From Nocardia goodfellowii (GTDB taxonomy: Bacteria > Actinomycetota > Actinomycetes > Mycobacteriales > Mycobacteriaceae): DNA of 64,000 nt. Below the pieces are notes generated by a model that worked only from the letters and a program-made list of their open reading frames with translations, was not told the origin of the DNA and made no database searches. The number at the start of each line of letters is the position of its first letter. Position 1 is the first letter of the stretch. The stretch covers positions 7,626,001 through 7,690,000 of the forward strand of contig NZ_JAGGMR010000001.1 of assembly GCF_017875645.1 (NCBI RefSeq), written 5' to 3'. The position numbers and the translations under genes are program-made. Positions 17,793 through 26,277 of the stretch are shown one piece after another.

Positions 17793-18754
17793 TCGATCAC
17801 CTCGTGCACCGGCCGGCGCGGCGTCGGCGGCAGGGGTTCCGCATCCGACGACACCCAGCCGACCCGCAGCATGGCCTGCGGATAGGCGCAGTCGTACAGC
17901 ACATGGGTCCGGATATCGGCTCGGAGCTCGGGCAGGCCGAGCGGCTCGGTCTGCAGGCAGGTCGACAGCCCGAGGTCGGTCGCGGTGAGCAACGCCGCGC
18001 TGATCGCCTCACCCGCGCGCAGCCGCGACTTCCGATCGTCGGCGGCCGTACAGACCACCAGCCATTCCGCGGCGTCGGGATCGCTGACCCGGTCGGCGAG
18101 CTCGGGCTCGGTGAACGCGCGCACCGGGATCTGGTCGCTCGGGTGCGGTCGGGGGCTGTTCTCTGCGGGCACTCCGTCGCTCGAGCCGTGTCGCCCACTC
18201 CACGCGGCGAGTTCGCGCTGGTACTCGATGTCGTCGGCGTGCCGCTGCACGGCTTCACGGGCCGGGCGGGCGAGACTCGCGCGCAGTGTGCCGGGGACAT
18301 GCCGCACCACCGCACCCCATTGCGTGGCACGCGTGGCGATCGTACGGAGGTATCCCGGTGGCACCTGCCAGTCGCTGTAGCTCCGGCGGTCGGACTGGCG
18401 GCGCAGCAGGGCCGCGCCGAGATCGACATCGGTCTGCGTCGGCTGCCGCGGCGTGAATTCGATGGTGGCGAGATGATCGGGGTCGGAAGGATCCGGCAGG
18501 TGGGTGACCTCGGCCGACCAGCCGAGCGTCGCCAGCGCCACCCGGAAGTGATGCAGCGCCGCGCCACAACTCAGCACCAAGCCACGCCGCTGCGGGTCGG
18601 TAGCGCTGAGGTGCCGGTCGGGATCGGCGTAGAGCTCCACCGAGTGGCCGGTGAGCCGCCAGCGCCAGGGCTGGGTGTTGTGCACCGATGGTGCGCGGAC
18701 CGCCATCGCGATGGCGTTGTGCAGGGTCTCGGAGTCCGGCTGCGCGGAGGTCAT
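17786..18754 (-). CDS. Acg-family FMN-binding nitroreductase-like protein
   Basis: A 322-residue protein of the Acg family (M. tuberculosis Rv2032 type), related to nitroreductases but with two halves and a modified FMN pocket that sequesters FMN. Diagnostic segments are [16 protein letters not shown] near the start, [12 protein letters not shown] in the middle and a [22 protein letters not shown] segment near the end. ATG at 18754 (MTSAQPDS) is preferred over a longer N-terminal extension of Arg-rich residues. The DosR-like gene downstream and a half-site resembling a DosR box upstream suggest hypoxia/NO control. Confidence 0.85.
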   Translation of the reverse strand: MTSAQPDSETLHNAIAMAVRAPSVHNTQPWRWRLTGHSVELYADPDRHLSATDPQRRGLVLSCGAALHHFRVALATLGWSAEVTHLPDPSDPDHLATIEFTPRQPTQTDVDLGAALLRRQSDRRSYSDWQVPPGYLRTIATRATQWGAVVRHVPGTLRASLARPAREAVQRHADDIEYQRELAAWSGRHGSSDGVPAENSPRPHPSDQIPVRAFTEPELADRVSDPDAAEWLVVCTAADDRKSRLRAGEAISAALLTATDLGLSTCLQTEPLGLPELRADIRTHVLYDCAYPQAMLRVGWVSSDAEPLPPTPRRPVHEVIDQ

Positions 18755-18863
18755 ATGGTCGACTGCCGTCCTTTCCGGTGCACGTGCGCACTCGGATCGC
18801 GCGACGGACCGTGCCACCGAAGCCCAGTCTGCGCGCATACCGGCGGGCCGGCACCGATCCGAA

Positions 18864-18872
18864 GGTCCCGAA
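18864..18872 (-). promoter_or_regulatory. Half-site resembling a DosR box
   Basis: On the minus strand the sequence TTCGGGACC matches the conserved first half (TTSGGGACT) of the mycobacterial DosR motif at 8 of 9 positions. The second half is poorly conserved. It lies about 110 bp upstream of the Acg-like start. Comparison is with the consensus as I remember it. Confidence 0.4.
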
Positions 18873-18910
18873 TCTTCAGGCCGAATGTCCGGCCGGAGGA
18901 GATCCGCGGC

Positions 18911-19591
18911 TCAGAACCGCTCCCGCATTCGATCGAGACCATCGAGAATCAGGTCGAGACCGAACTCGAACTCGGTTTGGTCGTCACACCAGCCGAGTTT
19001 CGGTTCGCCGTCGTCGTGCGGCTCGTCGGCGATCATGCCCGCGATATTGGGGAACTGGTCGGCCATGGCCGCGAGCTGGGCGGTGGCTTCCGCGTCGGTT
19101 TGTTCCCCGGCGGAACCGAACAGCTCCTGGGTGAACCCCAGCGCCCGGCTGCCCAGGGCGTGCAAGGCATGGTGGGCCAGATCGTAGGAGAAACCGCCGG
19201 TGCGCAGCAACCCGATCACCGCGTCGAAGTAGGTGATGAGCGAGAGCGTCATCGGTGAGCGCGTTCCGATCAGCACTGGTGCCCACGGATGCTGGAGCAG
19301 GACCTCGCGGGCGAGCAGGATGCGCTGGCGCAGCACCGGTTTCCAGTCGGCGGGCGACTCGGCGGTGAGCGGTTCCACCACACCGTTGATCGCGCCGATC
19401 ACCACCTCGGCCATCCCGTCGAGGAGTTCGGCTTTGTTCGCCACGTGGTGGTAGAGCGACATCGCCTCGACCCCGAGATCGGTGGCGACGCTGCGCATGG
19501 TGACCGCTTCCATCCCGTCGCGGTCGGCGCGGGCGACGGCGGTGTGCAGGATTTGTTCGCGGCTCAGGCGAGGTCGTTGATCGGTAACCAT
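18911..19591 (-). CDS. TetR-family repressor
   Basis: A 226-residue protein. The N-terminal TetR HTH (about 10-55) includes the MRSVATDLGVEAMSLYHHVANKAE pattern read in two helices, typical of the TetR_C_1 subgroup. The ligand-binding C-terminal domain is helical, with the acidic segment DEPHDDGEPK near 195. It is divergent from a Ddn-like nitroreductase gene, and the 103-bp intergenic region holds repeated CTTACGTTGTAA/TACGAGGTAAG-type half-sites. It probably represses both genes. Confidence 0.9.
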   Translation of the reverse strand: MVTDQRPRLSREQILHTAVARADRDGMEAVTMRSVATDLGVEAMSLYHHVANKAELLDGMAEVVIGAINGVVEPLTAESPADWKPVLRQRILLAREVLLQHPWAPVLIGTRSPMTLSLITYFDAVIGLLRTGGFSYDLAHHALHALGSRALGFTQELFGSAGEQTDAEATAQLAAMADQFPNIAGMIADEPHDDGEPKLGWCDDQTEFEFGLDLILDGLDRMRERF

Positions 19592-19602
19592 CGCGGGCCA
19601 AC

Positions 19603-19685
19603 TTTACCGTACGAGGTAAGGATGCCCGCTCTTGACAGCCTTACGTTGTAATGCTTCCCTTACGAGATAAGACTTACAACGTAAG
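19603..19685. promoter_or_regulatory. Multi-copy TetR operator array between tetR and ddn-like gene
   Basis: Perfect 12-bp inverted arms CTTACGTTGTAA (19640-19651) and TTACAACGTAAG (19674-19685) flank an imperfect palindrome CTTACGAGATAAG (19659-19671). A further TTACC-N6-GGTAA element lies at 19604-19619 near the TetR start. A TTGACA at 19632-19637 lies between them. All four elements share the CTTAC/GTAAG core, which indicates one protein binding several times. Confidence 0.75.
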
Positions 19686-19694
19686 AGGGATGGT

Positions 19695-20186
19695 GTGATC
19701 ATGTGGTTCTGGATTGCGATCGCGGTCGGAGCGCCCGTGGCACTGGTGCTGACCGGCCTCCTGTTCCTGGTGGTGGCGATGCGCACCGGCTACCGCCCGG
19801 CGCTCACGGCCGTCCGCCGCTTCAATCGACGCTTCACCAACCGGCACAACATGAAGACCGCCGGTCAGCCCGGCGCGACGTCGTCGGTCATCCGGCACCG
19901 GGGCAGATCGAGCGGGAAAGCCTATGCGACCCCGATCGGCGTGACCGAAGCCGGAGACGAGTTCGTCATCCTGCTGCCCTACGGAACCAACCCGGACTGG
20001 CTGAAGAATGTGCTGGCCGCCGGGTCGGCCGAGGTTGTCCACGAAGGCGTGCCCTACCGCGCCACCGATCCGGAAGTGGTTTCGGCCGCCTCGGTCGCCC
20101 GGCACCTCTCCCGACCGGAACGCCTGGCTCGCCTGCTGTTCGGCGTCGACGCCGCCCTGCGCCTGCACGTGACAGCCGCGGCGTAA
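19695..20186 (+). CDS. Deazaflavin (F420)-dependent nitroreductase family protein (Ddn-like)
   Basis: A 163-residue protein. An N-terminal hydrophobic helix (about 3-28, WFWIAIAVGAPVALVLTGLL) probably anchors it to the membrane. A split-barrel flavin-binding domain of the Ddn/Rv3547 family follows, with the family pattern HRGRSSGKAYATPIGV, FVILLPYGTNPDWLKNV and VVHEGVPYRA. Members reduce substrates with F420H2, a cofactor made by mycolata. GTG at 19695 is supported by AGAGGGA just upstream; ATG at 19701 is an alternative. It is controlled by the divergent TetR gene. Confidence 0.87.
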   Translation: MIMWFWIAIAVGAPVALVLTGLLFLVVAMRTGYRPALTAVRRFNRRFTNRHNMKTAGQPGATSSVIRHRGRSSGKAYATPIGVTEAGDEFVILLPYGTNPDWLKNVLAAGSAEVVHEGVPYRATDPEVVSAASVARHLSRPERLARLLFGVDAALRLHVTAAA

Positions 20187-20269
20187 AGGCATGCGTACGT
20201 AGGTGATTACCACAGGTCCGCACGAAACGGTCCGACGTCGACTACCTACCCGACACCGAGAAGGCGGCT

Positions 20270-21310
20270 CTACTCTCCACTGTGCGACAGCCGCCATGCG
20301 GTCAGCGCGAGCCGGGCGCGCAACAGTCCCGTGGGCTCGCCGAGTTCGAAACCCATTGCCTTACCCAAGTATTCGAGGCGACGAGCGACGCTGCTGTGGT
20401 GCCGGTGCAGGAGGTCGGCCGCGCGGCGCAGCGAGCCGGTGCGGCAGTAGACCTCCAGGGTGTCGAGATCGTCTGGGCTGCCCGCGATTCCGGCGATCGC
20501 GCCGACATCCGCGTTGTCCCGCAGCGTGGAAGCGGGGAGGTGTGCGAGGAGCGCGAGCACACCGAGGCTGTCGTAGTGCACGATCGGCTGGCGGGTCGTG
20601 CTGAACCGGAGCGCGGTACGCGCTTCGTACCAGGATGTTTCCGGGCTCGCTGAGCTGCCGATGCCCGCGTGGACGTCGTCCGGGAATCGCCTGTCGTCCA
20701 GCGCCGCGGCCAGGATGACACCCACATCGCCGACCGTCGCGGCTTTCACCGGGCGGGCCGGACAGATCAGGCCGCCGATCCGGTCGAGCGGAGTCCGCGC
20801 GCGCACCGCGATGACGCGGACCGGCAGTTCGGCCGGAAAACCCAAGAGCCGCAACGCTCTCCCCCTGGCCGCGGCATCGGCGCCGGCGCTGATGACCAGT
20901 TCGACCAGAGCCGGGTCGGCCATGGTGGTACGCGCCGGGCCGTAGCGCTCGACCACGGCCGCGGTGGTGATGGCGAGCCGGTCCAGCAGCAGTTCGTCCA
21001 GCGCACGCGACGATTCGCCGCGCTCGAGCCACACACTGCCGATCTCTTCGTCGTCGAGCGTGATCGGCAGTGTCATGGACGCGACCGGCGGCGGACCATC
21101 GACCTCCCGGCCGTCCGGAGCGAACCGGATCACCCGGCCGGTGCCCGCCAGCCGGATGCCGGTCACGCATTCGGCCAGGTTGGCCGACGCACGGGCGAGC
21201 GCGGGCAGATCCACCCGGCGGCGCAGCAGAGTGTCGTAGAACGAGACCACACGCAGCGCGCCTTCGGCTTCGGTATCCAGTTGCGACAGCCGCACGATCA
21301 ACGCATCCAC
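20270..21310 (-). CDS. PucR-type helix-turn-helix regulator
   Basis: A 346-residue regulator. The N-terminal portion lacks a strong named domain but resembles the sensor part of CdaR-like proteins. The C-terminal HTH_30 region (about 290-335) reads LEVYCRTGSLRRAADLLHRH followed by HSSVARRLEYLGKAMG, the PucR recognition pattern. It is divergent from two HSL-type esterase genes. The 86-bp intergenic sequence contains CGTCGCGC and GCGCGACG as 8-bp inverted arms (21332-21339 and 21354-21361), a weak operator candidate in GC-rich DNA. Confidence 0.8.
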   Translation of the reverse strand: MDALIVRLSQLDTEAEGALRVVSFYDTLLRRRVDLPALARASANLAECVTGIRLAGTGRVIRFAPDGREVDGPPPVASMTLPITLDDEEIGSVWLERGESSRALDELLLDRLAITTAAVVERYGPARTTMADPALVELVISAGADAAARGRALRLLGFPAELPVRVIAVRARTPLDRIGGLICPARPVKAATVGDVGVILAAALDDRRFPDDVHAGIGSSASPETSWYEARTALRFSTTRQPIVHYDSLGVLALLAHLPASTLRDNADVGAIAGIAGSPDDLDTLEVYCRTGSLRRAADLLHRHHSSVARRLEYLGKAMGFELGEPTGLLRARLALTAWRLSHSGE

Positions 21311-21405
21311 GCTTCGACGGTACGCGGCAATCGTCGCGCGGCACGGTGCGAATGCGCGACGTTCGGCGGGCGCTTCGCGGCTCGCGGACGGCGACGATGA
21401 TAGGC

Positions 21406-22296
21406 ATGGATCCCGAACTAGAGCCGTTCACCGCCTTGTTCCCGCCCGCCGACCTGTCCGACCCGCCGACCGCGCGCAAGGTGCTCGCCGAATTGACCGC
21501 GTCGATCCCGGTCGACACCACCGGGCTGGACATCGAAGACCGTTCGGTCCCGGCCCAGCCCGAGGTGCCGGTCCGGATCTACCGGCCGCAGGACTCGGCT
21601 GGCGCCATCGTGTGGCTGCACGGCGGCGGGTTCGCGATGGGCAACCTGGAGACCGAGCATCCCTGGGCCGGCGCGCTCGCCCGCAATGCCGGCGTGACGG
21701 TCATCTCCGTGGCCTACCGGCTGTCCCCGGAGCACCCGTTTCCCGCCGCGCACGACGATGTCTACGCGACGGTGCTCTGGGTGGCCGAGCACGCGGACGA
21801 ACTAGGTCTGGATCCGGGACGCATCGCGATCGGCGGGCACAGTTCCGGCGCGGGGATAGCTGCGGCGGTGGCGTTGCGGGTGCGCGATGAGCAGAGCGCG
21901 CCGATCCGGTTCCAGCTGCTGCATCAACCGCTGCTCGACGACCGTCAAACAACCTGGTCGGCAACGAATTTCATCGATACACCGTTCATCACTCGCGACA
22001 AGATCACGCAGATGTGGGCGCACTATCTGGCCGCCACGCCCGCTACCCCGTATGCCGCCGTGGCGCGCGCCACCGACCTGTCCGACCTGCCGCCCGCCTA
22101 TATCGCCACCGCGGAGTTCTGCCCGAATCGGGACGAGGGCATCGACTACGCACTGCGCTTGCTGCGGGCGGGCGTGCCGGTCGAATTGCATCAGTGGCCC
22201 GGCACCTTCCACGGATCGCACGTCATCCTCTCCGCCGAGATCTCCCAGCGGCAGAACGCCGAACTGGCCGCGGTGCTCCGCCGCGCGCTGGCCTGA
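21406..22296 (+). CDS. HSL-family alpha/beta-hydrolase (esterase/lipase) 1
   Basis: A 296-residue hormone-sensitive-lipase-family esterase. The HGGGF oxyanion motif follows IVWLH, the nucleophile sits in GHSSGAG, and the catalytic His in GTFHGSH. The SVAYRLSPEHPFPAAHDD segment is diagnostic of the family. No signal peptide, so cytosolic. ATG at 21397 is in frame three codons earlier and cannot be excluded. It forms an operon with a second HSL esterase 26 bp downstream and is divergent from a PucR regulator, suggesting catabolism of an ester substrate. Confidence 0.88.
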   Translation: MDPELEPFTALFPPADLSDPPTARKVLAELTASIPVDTTGLDIEDRSVPAQPEVPVRIYRPQDSAGAIVWLHGGGFAMGNLETEHPWAGALARNAGVTVISVAYRLSPEHPFPAAHDDVYATVLWVAEHADELGLDPGRIAIGGHSSGAGIAAAVALRVRDEQSAPIRFQLLHQPLLDDRQTTWSATNFIDTPFITRDKITQMWAHYLAATPATPYAAVARATDLSDLPPAYIATAEFCPNRDEGIDYALRLLRAGVPVELHQWPGTFHGSHVILSAEISQRQNAELAAVLRRALA

Positions 22297-22322
22297 ATCA
22301 CCACGAGACCGAAAGGCACATC

Positions 22323-23303
22323 ATGCGAGGCACAATTCCCCGGAAGATGCGACTGCTGGCCGCACTCGCGCCGAAGGTGGACTGGGATTCGATGACATCA
22401 GAGCAGGTCATCGAGCTCCGCGCGGCGCAGGACCGCAAGCTCGGCACCGCGCTGGGCACGTTCATCCTCGGCACGGTCGACCGCGGCACCCGGATCAGCA
22501 CCGAGGCACTGGAGCTGCCGGGGCGGCGTTTGCACGTCCGGCTGTATCGGCCCGCGGCGGGCGGCTCCGCGCTACCGCTGATCATCGCGTTTCACGGCGG
22601 CGGATTCATCAGCGGCACACCGGCACAGGACGATTGGCTGCTCAGCCATCTGGCGGCGCGGCTGCCTGCCGTGGTCGCCTCGGTCGACTATCGGCTGGCA
22701 CCCGAGCACCCCGCGCCCGCCCAGGTCGCCGATGCCTACGACGCGACGACGAGCCTGGTCGAACAGGCCGCGCGGTGGGGCGGCGACCCGGACCAGGTCG
22801 TCGTGCTCGGGTCCAGCGCGGGCGCCACGCTCGCCGCGCTGACGGCGATCAGTGCGCAGGATCTGGGCATACCGGTGCGCGCGCAGGTTTTGATCAATCC
22901 ACAGGTCGACTGGACCGAGCAGGTGTTCCGGTATCCCTCGTTCACCGAGAACGCGGACGCGCCGACCGCTACTCCCGGCAATTGCCGTGCGGTACAGCGA
23001 TTCGCCCTGCCCGCGGGTTTCGACGCACGGTCGATGTCACCGCTGTATCGCGAGAACCTCTCCGGACTAGCCCCGGCCTGCATCGTCGCCGCGGGGCTGG
23101 ACACCCTGGAGGACCAGTCGCCCGCCTACGCGGATCGGCTGCGCGCTGCCGGAGTCGAGGTCACGCTGACGCGCTACCCGGAAGCCACGCACGCCTTCCT
23201 CAGCATGCCGAGGCTGGTCCCCGCGGCGCGGACCGCCCGCGCCGACATCCTCGGCTACCTGCGTAACCACGTGCTGGAGCGGGCGCGCCCGACACCGGGA
23301 TAA
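22323..23303 (+). CDS. HSL-family alpha/beta-hydrolase (esterase/lipase) 2
   Basis: A 326-residue HSL-type esterase. The motifs are FHGGGF (oxyanion), GSSAGAT (nucleophile Ser), GLDTLEDQ (acid) and ATHAF (His). The SVDYRLAPEHPAPAQVADAY segment matches the family. An N-terminal cap region of about 60 residues (RKMRLLAALAPKVDW) probably covers the active site. A ribosome site (GAAAGG) lies just upstream of ATG 22323. It is the second gene of the esterase operon; the two proteins share the fold but are clearly diverged, so they probably differ in substrate. Confidence 0.88.
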   Translation: MRGTIPRKMRLLAALAPKVDWDSMTSEQVIELRAAQDRKLGTALGTFILGTVDRGTRISTEALELPGRRLHVRLYRPAAGGSALPLIIAFHGGGFISGTPAQDDWLLSHLAARLPAVVASVDYRLAPEHPAPAQVADAYDATTSLVEQAARWGGDPDQVVVLGSSAGATLAALTAISAQDLGIPVRAQVLINPQVDWTEQVFRYPSFTENADAPTATPGNCRAVQRFALPAGFDARSMSPLYRENLSGLAPACIVAAGLDTLEDQSPAYADRLRAAGVEVTLTRYPEATHAFLSMPRLVPAARTARADILGYLRNHVLERARPTPG

Positions 23304-23358
23304 GCACCGGGTTTCGCTGCGCCGAGGCACCCCCGGGTGTACAAACATGGGGGTGACG

Positions 23359-24171
23359 ATGTGGAAGATCTGCCGGACCTGCGCAGTCGAACACGAAGCC
23401 GCGGCACAGCTCTGCCGTATCTGTGCTGACGAACGGCAGTGGATGCCCGCCGACGGCCAGCACTGGGTCACCCTCGAAGCGCTTGCGGCGCAAGGCCATA
23501 CGGTCGCCCTGCGGGAGCTGGAACCGGACCTGTTCGGCTTGACGGTAGAACCACAGTTCGGCATCGGGCAGGAATCGCATCTCGTGCGCACCCCCGCGGG
23601 CAACGTGCTGTGGGATGTCACCGGATATGTCGATCCCGACGCCGCCCGGCTGGTCCTCGAGCTCGGCGAGGTCGTCGCCATCGTGCCGAGTCATCCGCAC
23701 CACTACGGCGTGCAGGTCGAATGGAGTCGCGCCCTCGGCGGGGTTCCGGTGCTGGTCGCCGAGCCGGATCTGGAGTGGGTCGCCCGCCCGGACAAGGCGA
23801 TCCGGCCCTGGTCCGGGCAGGTCGACCTGCTCCCGGGGGTTACCCTGCGCCAGCTCGGCGGACACTTCCCGGGCAGCGCGGTCCTGCACTGGGCCGCGGG
23901 CGCGGCGGGCCGGGGCGTGCTGTTCAGCGCCGACACCGTCCAGGCCAATCCGGACCGCGAGTCGGTCGCCTTCATGCGCAGCTACCCCAACCGCATCCCG
24001 CTCTCCCCCGGCGTCGTCGAACGCGTCACCAAGGCGGTCGAGGAATTCGAATTCGACCGCCTCTACGACAATTTCGGCAAAACGATCGACGGCGACGCCC
24101 GCGCCACCGTGCGCCGCTCAGCCGAACGCTACATCGCCTGGGTACGCGGCGATTTCGACCATCTGACCTGA
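23359..24171 (+). CDS. MBL-fold-like protein with N-terminal zinc-finger motif
   Basis: A protein of about 270 residues. The N-terminus has two CxxC pairs (CRTC and CRIC, about residues 5-20), a small zinc finger. The rest resembles an MBL-fold hydrolase (GQESHLVRTPAGNVLWDVTG, then a core, then LQQLGGH-like and SADT segments). The usual HxHxDH metal motif is replaced by SHPHHYG, while GGHFPGS and SADTVQ keep the later His and Asp positions. It may bind one metal or none. ATG 23359 is favoured by GGGGGTG upstream; ATG 23347 is possible. Function unknown. Confidence 0.75.
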   Translation: MWKICRTCAVEHEAAAQLCRICADERQWMPADGQHWVTLEALAAQGHTVALRELEPDLFGLTVEPQFGIGQESHLVRTPAGNVLWDVTGYVDPDAARLVLELGEVVAIVPSHPHHYGVQVEWSRALGGVPVLVAEPDLEWVARPDKAIRPWSGQVDLLPGVTLRQLGGHFPGSAVLHWAAGAAGRGVLFSADTVQANPDRESVAFMRSYPNRIPLSPGVVERVTKAVEEFEFDRLYDNFGKTIDGDARATVRRSAERYIAWVRGDFDHLT

Positions 24172-24320
24172 CTACGCGCGCGCCAGGTACGCCTCGGCCA
24201 GCCGGAACTCTTCGTGCACCTCGGCCGTGCCGCGCTGGCGCAGCGGTGGCTCCACCAGCCAGCGCAGCGGCGGTCCGAAGTCGGAGCTCGAGGTCCGCAC
24301 CAGGCGAGTCGCCTCCGAAT
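24172..24320 (-). pseudogene. 3' remnant of an SRPBCC-like gene (or a very small gene)
   Basis: On the minus strand this region encodes about 48 in-frame residues ending at a TAG (24174-24172): EATRLVRTSSSDFG, then PPLRWLVEPPLRQRG, then AEVHEEFRLAEAYLARA. The pattern resembles the last strand and C-terminal helix of an SRPBCC/START-like domain. The 5' part is missing, because the preceding DNA is the end of the metY gene. It may be a truncated remnant or a 42-residue gene from an internal GTG. It abuts the stop codon of the MBL-like gene. Confidence 0.4.
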
Positions 24321-25643
24321 TTAGTGCGCCGCCTCGAATCCCGCGCGCAGGTCCGCGAGAATGTCGTCGATGCCCTCGAGGCCGACCGCGAGGCGCACCA
24401 GGCCCGGCGTGACCCCGGAGGTGAGCTGCTGGTCCGGGGTCAGCTGGGAGTGGGTGGTGGAGGCCGGGTGGATGACCAGGGAGCGGACATCACCGATGTT
24501 GGCGACGTGACTGTGCAGGGTGAGAGCGTCCACGAACTTCTTGCCCGCGTCAATGCCGCCCGCCAGTTCGAAGGCGATGACCGCGCCGGTGCCCCTGGGC
24601 GCCAACTGCTTTCCGCGCTCGTACCACGGCGAGGTGGGCAGACCCGCGTAGGAGACCGACGTGACCTCCGGGCGGTCGCGCAGGAATTCCGCGACCGCCT
24701 GCGCGTTGCTCACATGACGCTCCACCCGCAAGCTCAGCGTCTCCAGGCCCTGGCTGATGAGGAAGGCGTTGAACGGCGCGACGGCCGCGCCCAGATCCCG
24801 CAGCAGTTGTACGCGCGCTTTCAACGCGTAGGCCGGCGGGCCCAACTCGGCGTACACGACGCCGTGATAGCTCGGGTCCGGCTCGACGAACCCCGGGAAA
24901 CGCGGCGAATCGCCTTCGCGCACAGTCCAATCGAAGGTGCCGCCGTCGACGATGACGCCCGCGATCGCCGTGCCGTGCCCGCCGAGGTACTTCGTCGCCG
25001 AATGCACGACGATGTCGGCCCCGTGCGCGAGGGGCTGGATCAAATACGGTGTGGCGACGGTGTTGTCGACGATGAGCGGCAGCCCGGCGGCGTGCGCGAC
25101 CTCCGCGACACCCGGAATGTCGAAGATATGGTTCTGCGGATTCGACACCGTCTCGCCGTAGAACGCCTTGGTGTTCGGCCGGACCGCCGCACGCCACTGC
25201 GCCAGATCGTCTGGGTCCTCGACGAAGGACACCTCGATGCCCAGCTTGGGCAGCGTGTAGTGGAAGAGGTTGTAGGTACCGCCGTAGAGGCGCGGGCTGG
25301 ACACGATGTGATCGCCCGACCCGGCGATGTTCAGGATCGCGAGGGTCTCCGCCGCCTGGCCCGAGGCCAGCAGCAACGCCGCGACGCCGCCCTCCAGCGC
25401 GGCGATCCGCTGCTCGACCACGTCCTGTGTCGGGTTCCCGATCCTGGTGTAGATATTGCCCGGCTCGGCCAGACCGAACAGCGCCGCCGCGTGCGCGGTG
25501 TCGCGGAAGGTGTAGGAGGTGGTCTGATAGATGGGCAGCGCACGCGCCTGCGTGCCGGTATCGGGGACCTGACCGACGTGGATCTGCTTGGTCTCGAAGC
25601 TCCAGTCGGCCGTGGGATCGTTCGCGGGGGTCGGTTCGGTCAT
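24321..25643 (-). CDS. metY: O-acetylhomoserine sulfhydrylase (MetY)
   Basis: A 440-residue PLP enzyme of the Cys/Met metabolism family. The start includes ETKQIHVGQVPDTGTQARA. The PLP lysine lies in HSATKYLGGHGTAI, and the Tyr/Arg phosphate-site region in YTRIGNPTQDVVEQR. It makes homocysteine from O-acetylhomoserine and sulfide in the cytosol. The length fits MetY (about 430-440) better than MetB (about 380). metX is not in the adjoining sequence, although metY and metX are often paired. Confidence 0.93.
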   Translation of the reverse strand: MTEPTPANDPTADWSFETKQIHVGQVPDTGTQARALPIYQTTSYTFRDTAHAAALFGLAEPGNIYTRIGNPTQDVVEQRIAALEGGVAALLLASGQAAETLAILNIAGSGDHIVSSPRLYGGTYNLFHYTLPKLGIEVSFVEDPDDLAQWRAAVRPNTKAFYGETVSNPQNHIFDIPGVAEVAHAAGLPLIVDNTVATPYLIQPLAHGADIVVHSATKYLGGHGTAIAGVIVDGGTFDWTVREGDSPRFPGFVEPDPSYHGVVYAELGPPAYALKARVQLLRDLGAAVAPFNAFLISQGLETLSLRVERHVSNAQAVAEFLRDRPEVTSVSYAGLPTSPWYERGKQLAPRGTGAVIAFELAGGIDAGKKFVDALTLHSHVANIGDVRSLVIHPASTTHSQLTPDQQLTSGVTPGLVRLAVGLEGIDDILADLRAGFEAAH

Positions 25644-25708
25644 TCCCCGACGTTAGAGAGGAAACCGCCGCTCCGGGAGAGTTTCGCTCGTACTGAATCC
25701 AACGGCGT

Positions 25709-26239
25709 CTACTTCTTCCGGGCGCGATAGGCCGCGACGGCGTTGCGGTTGCCGCAGGCGGTGCTGCAATAGCGGCGGGACCGATTCCGGGACAGGTCCA
25801 GCACGATGCCGGCACAGGCGGCGTCGGCACAGACCGACAGCCGGCTCATCTCATCGGATCGGATCAGATCGATCAGGGCCATGGCGGTCTCCACGGCGAT
25901 GCGCACGGGGAGCGGTGCGTCAGGGGGCACGGCGTGGATGTGATAGTCGACCTCGCCGTGCCGGACCAGCTGGGGTAGCGCGCGATGCTCGGCCAGCGTC
26001 TCGTTCACCAGGTGCACCGCCGCGTCCCGGTCACTGGTGAGCAGACGGCGCAGCGACGGTCGCAAAGCACGGACCTCGGCGAGTTCGGCGGCGGTGCGCG
26101 CGTGCGTGCCGGTGTACCCGTGCCGAACGAAAAACCGGTCCAGGTGGGCGATCTCGGTCAGCGTATCCGGTTCCTCGGCCGTGTTCACCAGCTCCACCGC
26201 AGCGATCAGCGACGCTTCGGTGTCATGAGCAAAAGTCAT
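25709..26239 (-). CDS. CGNR zinc-finger protein (ABATE domain)
   Basis: A 176-residue protein. An N-terminal ABATE-like helical domain carries LVNTAEEPDTLTEI. The C-terminal CGNR zinc finger has CADAACAGIVLDLSRNRSR, then the YCSTACGNRNAVAAYRARK pattern with all four Cys ligands. It is a likely stress-linked DNA-binding regulator. It is divergent from a DMT exporter gene, with only 38 bp between the starts (TTGACA at about 26238). Such CGNR-EamA divergons are common in actinobacteria, so this protein probably regulates the exporter. Confidence 0.9.
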   Translation of the reverse strand: MTFAHDTEASLIAAVELVNTAEEPDTLTEIAHLDRFFVRHGYTGTHARTAAELAEVRALRPSLRRLLTSDRDAAVHLVNETLAEHRALPQLVRHGEVDYHIHAVPPDAPLPVRIAVETAMALIDLIRSDEMSRLSVCADAACAGIVLDLSRNRSRRYCSTACGNRNAVAAYRARKK

Positions 26240-26277
26240 GTTGACATATTACCAACCCGCTCGTAGCGTCATTAGTC

